Shown: positions 21,886 to 31,307 of the stretch, piece by piece
How the letters are laid out: every line of letters starts with the position of its first letter
How positions within the stretch are numbered: position 1 is the first letter of the stretch
From: Paenibacillus dokdonensis
GTDB lineage: Bacteria; Bacillota; Bacilli; Paenibacillales; Paenibacillaceae
Length of the DNA stretch: 64,000 nucleotides
Direction of reading: 5' to 3'
NCBI RefSeq assembly: GCF_004916975.1
Contig: NZ_STGQ01000001.1
Coordinates: 706,993-770,992, forward strand
Notes under the pieces: model-generated
Told to the model about the DNA's origin: nothing
The model's input: only the letters and a program-made list of their open reading frames with translations
Databases searched by the model: none
Program-made: the position numbers and the translations under genes

Positions 21886-23289
21886 ATGAAAATTCTCTAT
21901 CTTGACCTGGATTCCCTGAGACCGGACCATTTGGGCTGTTACGGGTATCATCGTAAAACCTCTCCCAATATCGACCGCCTGGCGGCAGAGGGAGTGCTGT
22001 TTACGAATTACTATTGCTCCGACGCACCATGCCTGCCGTCCAGATCTGCCATGATGTCAGGTAGATTCGGCATTCATACCGGCATTGCGGGGCATGGCGG
22101 AACGGCAGCCGATTTCCGGCGGGAAGGACCGGACCGAGGGTTCGCCGACCGCCTGAAATCGGAAAGCCTCCCGGCGGTGCTGCGGAATGCGGGATATAAG
22201 ACGGCGTCGATCAGCACGTTTGCTGACCGTCATTCGGCCTGGACCTTCAACGCCGGTTTTCACGAGATCTTTAATATCGGCGAGAACGGCGGAGAATCGG
22301 CGCATGAAGTGCTGCCGGTCGCATTGAAATGGCTGGAGGAGAACGGGGCGGCGGACAACTGGTTCCTTCATCTGAATTTCTGGGATCCGCATACGCCGTA
22401 CCGGGTTCCCGAGTCCTACGGCAACCCGTTCGAGCAAGCTCCGCTTCCCGAATGGCTGACAGAGGACGTGTTCGAGTCTCACCTGGCAAAGGAAGGGCAG
22501 CACAGCATTGCGGATATGAATGCACTGGCCAAGACGCACTACAGCAAATGGTCCAGGCATAAACACGCTATCGAGAATTATCAAGGCCTCAGGCACATCA
22601 TTGATAATTACGATTGCGCGGTCAAATACATGGATGAGCATATCGGGAGGGTTTTTTCTCTTCTGGAACGGATGGGGATCATGGATGATACAGCTATTCT
22701 GATCAGTGCCGACCACGGGGAAAACCTGGGCGAGCTCGGCATATATTCCGAACACGGCACGGCCGATCAGGCCACCTGCCGGATTCCGATGATCTTCCGC
22801 TGGCCGGACGGCGCCAAGGGAGTACGGGAAGAGGGATTGTACTATCACCTGGACCTTGCGCCTACGCTTGCCGACCTGGTTGGAGCGAGCAAGCCCGCGC
22901 GCTGGGACGGCAGCAGCTATGCCGGATGTATACAGCGCGGAGAATCCTCGGGCAGGCCATACCTGGTCCTGACCCAGTGCGCCCATGTATGCCAGCGGAG
23001 CGTCAGGTTCGGAGAATGGCTGTATATCCGGTCTTACCATGACGGGTACCATGGCTTTCCGAAAGAAATGCTGTTTCACCTGCAGGAGGACAGGCACCAG
23101 CAGCATAATCTTGCGGAGCATCGACGCGATCTGTGCAGGGAAGCGATTTATCTGCTGAATGAATGGCATGATGAGATGATGATGACAATGGAATTCGACG
23201 TCGATCCGCTCTGGACGGTCATGCGAGAGGGCGGCCCGCTGCATGCCCGTGAATATATGGAATGGAACCACAAAAAACTCGGTTATTAA
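21886..23289 (+). CDS. Sulfatase (formylglycine type), cytoplasmic
   Basis: Sulfate-ester hydrolase of the alkaline-phosphatase superfamily, 467 aa. ATG at 21886 with GAAGGGGG at 21868-21875; longer in-frame starts lie inside the binding-protein gene and are unlikely. Metal-site start LDLDSLRPDHLGCYGY, then the maturation motif C-L-P-S-R with C49 to be converted to formylglycine, FWDPHTPYR, and ISADHGENLGE with the metal-binding Asp-His pair. No signal peptide, so it would act on sulfated oligosaccharides already taken up. It needs a maturase (FGE or anSME), none of which is encoded in this window. It sits between a binding protein and the secreted GH16 enzyme, suggesting a sulfated substrate. 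The sulfate position cannot be predicted. Confidence 0.92.
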   Translation: MKILYLDLDSLRPDHLGCYGYHRKTSPNIDRLAAEGVLFTNYYCSDAPCLPSRSAMMSGRFGIHTGIAGHGGTAADFRREGPDRGFADRLKSESLPAVLRNAGYKTASISTFADRHSAWTFNAGFHEIFNIGENGGESAHEVLPVALKWLEENGAADNWFLHLNFWDPHTPYRVPESYGNPFEQAPLPEWLTEDVFESHLAKEGQHSIADMNALAKTHYSKWSRHKHAIENYQGLRHIIDNYDCAVKYMDEHIGRVFSLLERMGIMDDTAILISADHGENLGELGIYSEHGTADQATCRIPMIFRWPDGAKGVREEGLYYHLDLAPTLADLVGASKPARWDGSSYAGCIQRGESSGRPYLVLTQCAHVCQRSVRFGEWLYIRSYHDGYHGFPKEMLFHLQEDRHQQHNLAEHRRDLCREAIYLLNEWHDEMMMTMEFDVDPLWTVMREGGPLHAREYMEWNHKKLGY

Positions 23290-23316
23290 CGGATATCCAT
23301 AAGGAGGTCGGTTCAC

Positions 23317-25971
23317 ATGACGAGGACAATACGCAGGTACATGATTGGCTGCTTCATTGCGGCTCTGATCGGCGGAGGTTTGAACGCCGGTGGCAGCAGC
23401 GCGTCTGCACAGGCGGCTAATGTATTGAGCAACCCGGGGTTTGAGCAGGTCTATCAGGAAGAAGAGGCGGTTAACTGGTCGGTTTTTACCAATCAATCCG
23501 AGCGGCCCGGCATTGTCCATGACGCCGGACTGGTTTATGCGGGGGACAAGGCTGCGTATATCGTGCCGTCAAGCTCGCTGACGTATAATCTGACTGGCCT
23601 GAAAGCCAATACAGGCTACACCTTCACCGCGTACGTGAAGTTAAGCGATGCATCCGCCAGCGCGAAGCTGGGAGCGAAATGGTACGACGGCAGCAAGCTG
23701 GATATCGTTCAGGACGTCACGGGAGCCGATTATGCAGCGTACACGGTTTCGTTTACGACCGGAAACCAGACGACCTCGCAAGTCTTTCTCTGGTCCTCCA
23801 ACGGCCTATCGGGTAAGCAAAAGGCCTATATCGATAACGTCGCCGTCAGAGAAACGGGCGCTGCGTCGGGAACGAACCTGATCGCCAATCCGGGCTTCGA
23901 ACAAACGACAGGCGATCTTAGACCCGTGAACTGGCGCGTATGGCCGAGCCAGGGCGAGATTCCGCAGACCGTGACGGACAAGCCGCTGGTTTATGCAGGC
24001 AATCGTGCAGGGTTCATTCCGTCGACGGGATCGCTGAATTATGATTTGTCCGGCCTCAAAACCAATACGACTTATAAGTTTTCGGCTTACGTGAAGACGA
24101 GCGCCCCGGGAGCCGGAGCCATTCTGGGCGTGAAAACAGGTGCGGAGGAGATCAAACTCCCGGTTACGGGAACGGAATACGCGCAGCATGAGATCGTGTT
24201 TCATACGGGAAATCAGACGACTGCAACGGTTTATCTGTGGTCTGGCGGACTCCTTGGCACGAATCAAAAAGCTTACATCGATGCAGCCGAGGTGACCGAG
24301 TATGCCGGAGCCGCCGGCGTCAACGTCAGTTTGAATATGAAAGATCTGCAGCTTGCCAACGGCGATCAGTATGAACTGCTTGCAAACGTGGCCCCTGCAG
24401 ATGCGCCTGATCGCGAGGTGACGTTCACCAGCACGAATCCGACGGTTGCCGTGGTTGACTCGAAGGGAGTCATTACGGCTAAGGGGCCGGGAACTGCCGA
24501 CATCAAGGTCACTGCCCATGCCGGCGGGAATGAAGCGGTTTGTCATGTGACCGTAACGGCGGCTAAAAAGCCTTGGTACCCTGATAACGGCAATACCGCA
24601 TGGGTGCTGACCAAGGAAGACAATTTTAACGGAACCGAACTCGATACGAATCTATGGTCGGTTAGAGGCAAGGAATATGCGACCTACCACCGCGATGACA
24701 TGGTGTCGGTTTCCGACGGCAAGCTGAAACTGCAAATCGCCAGGGAACCGGACGGTAATGTCGTGCTGGGCAGAGTCGATACGCACGGCGAGGACCGCCA
24801 GACTAACGAGGCCAAATTCGATCAGAAATACGGTTTCTTCGAAGTCAGCGCCAAAATACCGCCTACCGAGAAAACCTACTTCGCCTTCTGGGCCTTTAAT
24901 TATCCGGGCGTGTTTAATATCGACGGAACCGGAAAAGACGGACTGGAAATCGACGTGACCGAAACGGTATGGAAAGGCGATTATACGGAAACGGCGCTGC
25001 ATTGGGACGGTTACGACCAGGACCATCAGAGCACGGGCAGCGGCAAGAAGCCTGCCCCGAATATTCATGACGGCTTTCATGTGTATGGACTGGAATGGAG
25101 CGAGGATGCGCTGAAATTTTACTTCGACGGAAAGCTGACCTGGACGTATACCAACAAAGCCAATATTCCTTGGGTCAAAGAGATTTTCATCCTGTCGAGC
25201 GGATGGGCAAGATCGCCCGGCTGGGGCGAAGGGAACATCGATAACGCCCAACTCCCTTATTTTTCGGAGGTAGACTGGTTCAGGGCTTATCAGAAAGCGG
25301 ATCCGAACCCGCTGCCGGATACGACGGCCCCGGTTCTATATGGGGTGAAGGATATCCAGATTCCGCTGAACACCTCCCTTGACCTGCTGGAAAAGGTATA
25401 TGCGCTAGATAACCGGGATGACCGGGAAGAAATCACCGGAAGAATACAGCTTGATGAAACCGGGCTGGACAGAAGCCAAAAAGGCGATTACCAAGTGACG
25501 TATACGGTGCTGGATGCTGCAGGGAACCGCGCGACTAGGACGAGGAGAGTGACGGTAACGGACCCAGTGGAGAATTTGATTTCCAATGGCGGTTTTAACC
25601 AGGGCAATCTGGATGGATGGGAGCAGACACCGGGTAAAGCTGCCATCAAACAAACCATCGACCACGGGCGATACGCCTCTGTTCTTGCCGGCGGGAAAAT
25701 ACAGCAATCCATTGCAGTTAAGCCAAACACGGAATATGAGGTCACGCTGAGCGCCAAGACGGACCGGAAGTCAGATGTAAGCCGGCTGCTGGTTGGTGTG
25801 ACTCAGGGCGGTCAACAAACGGAAGAAACGATTGCCAAGTCGGAATGGAGCAGCTATACGTTCCATTTTACGACAGGCTCCGGCGTTCACTCGGCCGTCT
25901 TCTACATGGATAATCCGGGACCGGAAAACGCAAGCATAGATGCCATTCGCATTGCCGAGAAAAAAAGCTAA
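23317..25971 (+). CDS. Secreted multidomain GH16 endo-glycanase
   Basis: The only clearly exported hydrolase here, 884 aa. Ribosome site AAGGAGG precedes the ATG. Signal peptide with cleavage near ASAQA (about 35). Domains in order: two tandem CBM4/9-like beta-sandwiches (about 36-175, opening NVLSNPGFEQ, and 188-328, opening NLIANPGFEQ), a Big_2-like Ig domain (about 338-418; FTSTNPTVAVVDSKGVITA), GH16 catalytic domain (about 425-660), an Ig-like DUF5011-type domain (about 667-750), and a third CBM4/9-like domain (about 752-880). The catalytic motif is E544-I-D546-V-T-E549, the ExDxxE form shared by laminarinases, agarases, carrageenases and endo-beta-galactosidases. No sorting signal. Sulfatase and galactosidase neighbours favour a galactan-type substrate over beta-1,3-glucan; this is inference. 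Confidence 0.93.
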   Translation: MTRTIRRYMIGCFIAALIGGGLNAGGSSASAQAANVLSNPGFEQVYQEEEAVNWSVFTNQSERPGIVHDAGLVYAGDKAAYIVPSSSLTYNLTGLKANTGYTFTAYVKLSDASASAKLGAKWYDGSKLDIVQDVTGADYAAYTVSFTTGNQTTSQVFLWSSNGLSGKQKAYIDNVAVRETGAASGTNLIANPGFEQTTGDLRPVNWRVWPSQGEIPQTVTDKPLVYAGNRAGFIPSTGSLNYDLSGLKTNTTYKFSAYVKTSAPGAGAILGVKTGAEEIKLPVTGTEYAQHEIVFHTGNQTTATVYLWSGGLLGTNQKAYIDAAEVTEYAGAAGVNVSLNMKDLQLANGDQYELLANVAPADAPDREVTFTSTNPTVAVVDSKGVITAKGPGTADIKVTAHAGGNEAVCHVTVTAAKKPWYPDNGNTAWVLTKEDNFNGTELDTNLWSVRGKEYATYHRDDMVSVSDGKLKLQIAREPDGNVVLGRVDTHGEDRQTNEAKFDQKYGFFEVSAKIPPTEKTYFAFWAFNYPGVFNIDGTGKDGLEIDVTETVWKGDYTETALHWDGYDQDHQSTGSGKKPAPNIHDGFHVYGLEWSEDALKFYFDGKLTWTYTNKANIPWVKEIFILSSGWARSPGWGEGNIDNAQLPYFSEVDWFRAYQKADPNPLPDTTAPVLYGVKDIQIPLNTSLDLLEKVYALDNRDDREEITGRIQLDETGLDRSQKGDYQVTYTVLDAAGNRATRTRRVTVTDPVENLISNGGFNQGNLDGWEQTPGKAAIKQTIDHGRYASVLAGGKIQQSIAVKPNTEYEVTLSAKTDRKSDVSRLLVGVTQGGQQTEETIAKSEWSSYTFHFTTGSGVHSAVFYMDNPGPENASIDAIRIAEKKS

Positions 25972-26059
25972 AAAATCCATACGATATTCAAGTTTTCTAC
26001 ATGCCGGCGCGACGATGAATTCGATATAGTAATCGTAGGATCGGATCATGAATGAACAC

Positions 26060-26119
26060 GGCCATGCTTACCCATGGCCAAACAAGAAAGGCTTATGCAT
26101 TCTACGGCATAAGCCTTTC
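26060..26119 (+). terminator. Twin hairpins between GH16 and GH20 genes
   Basis: Two perfect adjacent stem-loops: GGCCATG / CATGGCC (26060-26066 and 26073-26079) and a 13-bp stem GAAAGGCTTATGC / GCATAAGCCTTTC (26086-26098 and 26107-26119). There is no clear T tract, so they may terminate partially or protect the 3' end of the upstream message. The rest of the 274-bp gap holds no gene I can support. Confidence 0.5.
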
Positions 26120-26245
26120 CATATGTCGACTCGGTGCCCGACATGCTTTTTTCTTCGCGGGTATGCGCGGAACTGGCACGATGGATTAGCGGTTTAAGTG
26201 ATTATATTTTACGAAAACTTGATTGTATATGGAGGCGGATGAGAG

Positions 26246-28144
26246 ATGAAGCATACTCTTCGTGTAACCGGATTGGATAAAAAACAGCATGCTGGCCTGA
26301 TGGAGTTATCAAGAGATTTAGGTATCGAATGTTCCGGCGGCGGCATTCCGGTCCATTGCGAGAAAGGCGGAAAAGGTATAAAGGTGCAATATGGTGGATC
26401 GGCAGGCATGATTCGGTACGAACAGGATCATCAGCTATTCAGGGCGCTAAGCCTGTTCGCTGAAGGACTCCGGTCGGGGGCAGATTTTCATGTTCAGGAA
26501 GAGCCTGTGTACGATACCCTGGGCTTCATGGTGGATTGTTCGCGCAATGCGGTGCTGCATGATGCAGGCTATCAAAGGTTGATCAGGCATTTGGCGCTCA
26601 TGGGCTACTCGCAAGTGCAGCTCTATATGGAAGATACGTTTGAGCTGCAAGACTATCCTTACTTCGGTCATATGAGAGGCCGCTATTCCGGCGAGGCCTT
26701 GTCACGGATGGACGCGTATGCAGGCCTGTTCGGCATTGAAGTCGTGCCTTGCATCCAGACACTTGCACATTTGGAGCAGCCCTTACGCTGGCCGGCCTTC
26801 TCCCATCTTCTCGATTGTAACGATATTTTGCTGGTTGACGAGGAAGAAACCTATCATTTCATAGACGCCATGTTCAAGACATTGTCCGGGCATTTGACGA
26901 GCAGGCAGATCAACATCGGGATGGATGAAGCCCATATGCTCGGACTGGGCAAGCATCTGGACAAGCACGGCTATCAGGATCGCATGGAGATCATGCTGCG
27001 ACATTTCGACAGAGTCATGCAGATCGCCCGCAAGTATGGTTATAAGCCGATGATGTGGAGCGACATGTTCTTCCGGCTGGCCAATGGGGGAGAGTATTAC
27101 GATCTTTCTTGCGAGCTGCGTGAAGACGTGATCCGGATGATTCCGAACGATGTCAAGCTCGTGTACTGGGATTATTACAGCGAGGATCCGGCCATATATG
27201 ACGGGATGATGGCCAAGCATAAGCAATTATGCGATCATGTCGTTTTCGCGGGAGGGGCCTGGAAGTGGATGGGATTCTCTCCGAACAACCATTTTAGCAA
27301 GCATGTCGGGGAGATCGCCCACGAGAGCTGCCGGAAGAACCATGTCCGAAATGTGCTGCTGACCGGATGGGGAGATAATGGAGCAGAATGCTCCGTATAT
27401 GCGATCTTGCCTGCGCTTCAATTATGGGCGGAGCTATGCTACCGGAATCATTCGGAACATGAGCATTTGGCCAAAAGATTCGAAACCTGTACGCAGGGAA
27501 GATATGATGATTTCATGCAGCTTGACCTGCCTATGCTGGTTCCGGATAATCCGGCTCCCGGCGGCTGCTCCGTTAATCCTCCAAAGTATATCTTGTATCA
27601 GGACATCCTGTGCGGATTGTTCGACAAGCATGTGTCGCCTGGGCCCTATGCCGAGCATTACCGGCATAGTGCGAGCGTATTCAGACAGGCCGCCGAGCGG
27701 AATCCCGGATGGAGGGGCCTGTTTGATACACAGGCGTCGCTTTGCGACGTGCTTGAGATCAAGTCACGGATCGGCATCGATCTTCGTGAGGCATACCAGA
27801 TGAACGATCTAAAAGCGTTGAAGCATTATGCCGAAGAGATTCTTCCCGAATTAATCGGCAAGACGAAGCGGTTCATGCAGCACTATACGCATCAATGGCA
27901 TGAAGAAAATAAAATTTTCGGGCTCGATGTATTCGATCTGCGGATGGGCGGACTGCTGCAGCGGATGCATACGGCGAAACAAAGAATCGAGGATTATTTG
28001 GCAGGCGACGTATCCCGGCTCGATGAACTGGAGCAGGATATGCTCTACTATAACGTCCCTAAGCTTGAAGATGAGAGCAAGGCGATCAGCATGAACATAT
28101 GGAACCGCATCGCATCGGCGTCCGTGCTGGCAGGTATGTTGTAA
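26246..28144 (+). CDS. GH20 beta-N-acetylhexosaminidase-like enzyme
   Basis: Predicted retaining exo-hexosaminidase using substrate-assisted catalysis, 632 aa. ATG preceded by GGAGGCGG (26231-26238); no signal peptide, so cytoplasmic. A short N-terminal alpha/beta domain (about 1-85) precedes a TIM barrel opening DTLGFMVDCSRNAVLH. The conserved Asp-Glu pair is D227-E228 in IGMDEAHMLGLG. Other conserved strands are YMEDTFELQDYPYFG and MMWSDMF. The C-terminal 200 residues are helical and lack an obvious domain match. The architecture resembles the divergent GH20 proteins of Paenibacillus that take terminal GlcNAc, GalNAc or unacetylated hexosamine; which of these applies is unknown. The usual GlcNAc interpretation would fit a keratan-sulfate or mucin-type substrate. 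Confidence 0.85.
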   Translation: MKHTLRVTGLDKKQHAGLMELSRDLGIECSGGGIPVHCEKGGKGIKVQYGGSAGMIRYEQDHQLFRALSLFAEGLRSGADFHVQEEPVYDTLGFMVDCSRNAVLHDAGYQRLIRHLALMGYSQVQLYMEDTFELQDYPYFGHMRGRYSGEALSRMDAYAGLFGIEVVPCIQTLAHLEQPLRWPAFSHLLDCNDILLVDEEETYHFIDAMFKTLSGHLTSRQINIGMDEAHMLGLGKHLDKHGYQDRMEIMLRHFDRVMQIARKYGYKPMMWSDMFFRLANGGEYYDLSCELREDVIRMIPNDVKLVYWDYYSEDPAIYDGMMAKHKQLCDHVVFAGGAWKWMGFSPNNHFSKHVGEIAHESCRKNHVRNVLLTGWGDNGAECSVYAILPALQLWAELCYRNHSEHEHLAKRFETCTQGRYDDFMQLDLPMLVPDNPAPGGCSVNPPKYILYQDILCGLFDKHVSPGPYAEHYRHSASVFRQAAERNPGWRGLFDTQASLCDVLEIKSRIGIDLREAYQMNDLKALKHYAEEILPELIGKTKRFMQHYTHQWHEENKIFGLDVFDLRMGGLLQRMHTAKQRIEDYLAGDVSRLDELEQDMLYYNVPKLEDESKAISMNIWNRIASASVLAGML

Positions 28145-28285
28145 ATTCGTTAATTCCGGGTCTATCTATCCATGTTTTGGGCACGTTGGCGTAGTATTCG
28201 TAATCTTCCTCTGTTATATTGGGGTCATACGCATTTCAGTTACATCATTCTGAAAGACAGCCGTATTTAAGGGAGAGAACGATTC

Positions 28286-30058
28286 ATGCAGCAAATTCAC
28301 GATAGCGTGGCAGTTCCTAAACGTCTTCGGCCCAAAACATTGCGCGCGCGGCTCAGTATTCTTCTTGTCATTAGTGTCTTGATACCTGTCGTAATGATTG
28401 GATTTATATCTTTTCAATGGATGTCTGTAGTCCAAACTACTAAGATTGATGAAGATTTGACGAGTAGTGTCAAGTTAGGAAGAGAATCGATTGAACGAAT
28501 TCTGAACAATTTGAGTGATGCATCACAAATGCTTACATTTGACAGTGGCACCGGACAAGATGTAGTCGAGTTTCTTCAGGCAAAGACTTCTTATGAACGG
28601 GCTGTACTTTTTAAATCGATCAATAAGTCTGTGAACCTGATTAATTTATCCAATCCGAGTCTGGGGCAAATATTCTATTATTTTCCGGGGCAAGAGACGG
28701 CCTATCGGTTTGAAAACTTGCCGATTACAGAGAATTTGAATCTCAAATCACTGCCGATATTCTATCAAGCCAATCGCATTTCTTATTACGGGCCGCATCC
28801 ATCTGTCGTCAAGGGAGCAGAAGATCGGCTTGTATTCTCTATCATGCGGGAGGCTGGTGACGATCTTCCAAACACTTACGTATATGTTGAAACAAGGGCT
28901 GATAATTTTAAAGATATACTTTCTCCTAATCAACTAGGAATGAAGGCGCTTTATTTCCTGGTCAATCCTGATGGAAAGATAGCATATAGCGATGATATAA
29001 AGCTTGCACCTTTAGGTAAGCAGGTGTCTGACATGAACGGCTTGGACGAAAAATTTAAATCCTATGCGTCCGCTAACCGGAATGGATGGACGCTGGTGAT
29101 GGCCGTGTCCAAGCTTGAATATGCAGCGGAAACCAATAAATGGTTGCGGCAATATACATATATTTCGGCATTGTCGCTCAGTCTTGGCCTACTGTTTGCC
29201 ACGGTTATCTGGCGGATGGTCAATAGACCACTGCAGCTTATTACGAAGGAAGTCCGATCGTTTACCGGCCAAGAGCCGATCCTATCATCGTCTATTCAGA
29301 CGGGATTGAATGAGTTCGATATTCTCCTGGAACGATTCTACGATATGCGCAACAGGCTGATTGAGCTGATCGGTGAGATTAAACAGGAAGAGAAACGCAG
29401 AGGTGAAATGGAAGTTGAGAAACTATTGGTGCAAATCAACCCTCATTTTCTGCATAATACATTAAACACGGTTCAATGGTTGGCACGGATACATCATCAA
29501 CCGCAGATTGACCGGCTTGTCTCCATTTTCACACGTGTTTTGCATTACAATTTGGGTAAGCAGAATATCATCGTTCGATTGGAACAAGAGGTAGAGGCCC
29601 TATCCAATTATATCGAACTGCAAAACATTCGTTATAATTATGTATTCCAGGTAAAGGTGGATGTTGATCCTGATTTAATGGACATAGCTATCCCACGTTT
29701 TATTTTACAGCCATTAGTCGAGAATGCTTTATACCATGGCCTGCCAGATGATAAAGGGGAGATATCGGTTTCAATCCGCTCCAAAAACCGGCATCAGCTT
29801 GAAATGAGAGTATCCGATAATGGCACGGGCATGGATCAGGATCAATTACAGCACTTGTTCAGCAATCATGAATTTGAGAAACAGAAGTCGGGGCTTGGGA
29901 TCGGATTGAAATACGTGATTAAGCTGCTGGAGGTTTATTATAAGGAACAAGCTAAATTTGATATCAAGAGCGCACAAGGCAAGGGGACGGTTGTTTCATT
30001 AATTTTACCGCTTAAGATTGAAGGAGTGTCACTGGATGATAAGAGCAATGATCGTTGA
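28286..30058 (+). CDS. YesM-type sensor histidine kinase
   Basis: Membrane sensor kinase, 590 aa; AAGGGAGAG at 28269-28277 before the ATG. After a basic leader come TM helix about 28-48 (LVISVLIPVVMIGFISF), an extracytoplasmic Cache-like domain, TM helix about 288-310 and a HAMP-like region. The His_kinase core carries QINPHFLHNTLN (His near 385), and the ATPase domain has LQPLVENALYHGLPD, VSDNGTGMD and GLGIGLKYVIKLL. The response-regulator start lies within its last codons. Base composition is more AT-rich than in the 2120 kinase and the sequences differ, so this is an independent module rather than a recent duplicate. It is expected to control the importer at 31308-34856. Confidence 0.93.
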   Translation: MQQIHDSVAVPKRLRPKTLRARLSILLVISVLIPVVMIGFISFQWMSVVQTTKIDEDLTSSVKLGRESIERILNNLSDASQMLTFDSGTGQDVVEFLQAKTSYERAVLFKSINKSVNLINLSNPSLGQIFYYFPGQETAYRFENLPITENLNLKSLPIFYQANRISYYGPHPSVVKGAEDRLVFSIMREAGDDLPNTYVYVETRADNFKDILSPNQLGMKALYFLVNPDGKIAYSDDIKLAPLGKQVSDMNGLDEKFKSYASANRNGWTLVMAVSKLEYAAETNKWLRQYTYISALSLSLGLLFATVIWRMVNRPLQLITKEVRSFTGQEPILSSSIQTGLNEFDILLERFYDMRNRLIELIGEIKQEEKRRGEMEVEKLLVQINPHFLHNTLNTVQWLARIHHQPQIDRLVSIFTRVLHYNLGKQNIIVRLEQEVEALSNYIELQNIRYNYVFQVKVDVDPDLMDIAIPRFILQPLVENALYHGLPDDKGEISVSIRSKNRHQLEMRVSDNGTGMDQDQLQHLFSNHEFEKQKSGLGIGLKYVIKLLEVYYKEQAKFDIKSAQGKGTVVSLILPLKIEGVSLDDKSNDR

Positions 30059-31061
30059 TGATGAACATTTAGTCCGTGTCGGATTAAGAATGACGATGCC
30101 ATGGGAAAAATTTAAAATCGAAGTGTCAGGTGAAGCCCGGACCGCAGAGGAAGCGCTTAAGCTGCTTGAAAAGGAATCATATGATCTAATGTTCATTGAT
30201 ATTTCGATGCCTGGTATGAACGGGCTTGACCTTGTGAGTTTGGTAAAAGAGCAGTATCCCGAAATCTCAACGGTGATCCTCACTTGTCACCAGGAGTTTG
30301 ATTACGTGCAAAAGGCACTCCGCTTCGGAGCAGTGGATTACTTAGTGAAAACACAACTGGAGCTGGACGTAATGGAACAAGCTTTAGAACGAATTGTATC
30401 ACGCGTAAGTGAGGCCCGAACAAATCAAGAAGAATCAACGATAAAGCCAATAACTCCAGCCCCGTCTAGAGAAGATTTGAAGAAGCTATGGTACCAGATC
30501 AGTTGGCTGTTGGATGACATATTGCTTTCACAAATGACGGGTATGCTTAAGCTTCAAAAATTGGATGAGTGCTCTACAATATGTAAAGAAGCCTCCACCT
30601 ATTGGGCAATATGTCTTCCGGTTTGTGGCGATATTTTTAAAGAAACGATCGACAAAGAGAAGAATGAAGAGCACATTCTAGGGGACATTCGTAAAGCTGC
30701 TGTTAGCCGGCTGATCCGAACAAACTATACAGAGGATGTTATTAAACAAATATTACTTGCCGTGGATTATATCCATCATTGTAATGGCAGGCAATTAACG
30801 CAAGCTCAGTTATGTGTGCATATAGGTATGAGCCGTAGTTATTTCAGCAAATGCTTCAGGGATATCGTAGGGGTTTCTTTTGGCTCATACATTCAAAATG
30901 TTGGATTAAACCATGCCAAATTGCTGTTATTAGAAACCAATTATCCTGTTTACCGGATCGCTGAGGAAGTAGGGTTTCAGGATGAAAAATACTTTAGTAA
31001 GCTTTTTCGGGAACGGACAGGTATGCTGCCAAGCCAATACCGCTCGAGCCAGAGGATTTGA
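30036..31061 (+). CDS. Short YesN-type response regulator (REC-AraC)
   Basis: Response regulator, 341 aa from the ATG at 30036, chosen because GAAGGAGTG (30020-30028) fits; it overlaps the kinase by 23 bp. The receiver has MIVDDEH (acidic pair 8-9), D55 in MFIDISMPGMNG and the switch Lys in YLVKTQLE. The linker is only about 115 residues, against nearly 300 in the 3921 protein. It leads to an AraC double HTH (LTQAQLCVHIGMSRSYFSKCF and YRIAEEVGFQDEKYFSKLFRE). The shortened linker lacks most of the usual YesN middle region yet the frame is intact, so it is probably functional. A strong terminator follows. Confidence 0.9.
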   Translation: MIRAMIVDDEHLVRVGLRMTMPWEKFKIEVSGEARTAEEALKLLEKESYDLMFIDISMPGMNGLDLVSLVKEQYPEISTVILTCHQEFDYVQKALRFGAVDYLVKTQLELDVMEQALERIVSRVSEARTNQEESTIKPITPAPSREDLKKLWYQISWLLDDILLSQMTGMLKLQKLDECSTICKEASTYWAICLPVCGDIFKETIDKEKNEEHILGDIRKAAVSRLIRTNYTEDVIKQILLAVDYIHHCNGRQLTQAQLCVHIGMSRSYFSKCFRDIVGVSFGSYIQNVGLNHAKLLLLETNYPVYRIAEEVGFQDEKYFSKLFRERTGMLPSQYRSSQRI

Positions 31062-31076
31062 GAGTTTCGGAATAAT

Positions 31077-31113
31077 AAAAGAAGCGCTGTTGTTAGTCAG
31101 CCGCTTCTTTTTT
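31077..31113 (+). terminator. Terminator after the short YesN gene
   Basis: Stem AAAAGAAGCG / CGCTTCTTTT extended by CTG / CAG around an 8-nt loop, then a T run. A textbook terminator isolating the two-component genes from the transporter operon. Confidence 0.85.
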
Positions 31114-31229
31114 ATGCTCACGGGGAAAATGATCTGTTAATAGTGAGTTAATTGTCTGAAGTTCTTTTCGGAATACAAACATTTAAATACAAAAAACATA
31201 GTTATAGAGTACATTTGCCTTTCCCGGAC

Positions 31230-31251
31230 TGTAAAAAAGAGGTGTTATAAT
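31230..31251 (+). promoter_or_regulatory. Probable promoter of the 31308 binding-protein operon
   Basis: TATAAT at 31246-31251 without a convincing -35. TGTAAAAAAGAGGTG (31230-31244) abuts it and resembles TGTAAAACAGGTG upstream of the 5812 operon. Possibly the response-regulator site, though the spacing to the -10 differs between the two promoters. Confidence 0.35.
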
Positions 31252-31307
31252 TTGATTGCAGATGAAGTAAGAAGTCAATTCATTAATCATATGAAAGGGG
31301 TTTCAAG

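Noticed and set aside
22057..23520. 487-codon open frame on the minus strand opposite the sulfatase and the start of the GH16 gene
   Set aside because: It is antisense to two well-supported genes, shows no recognisable motif or ribosome site, and arises from the GC-rich third positions of the plus-strand genes.
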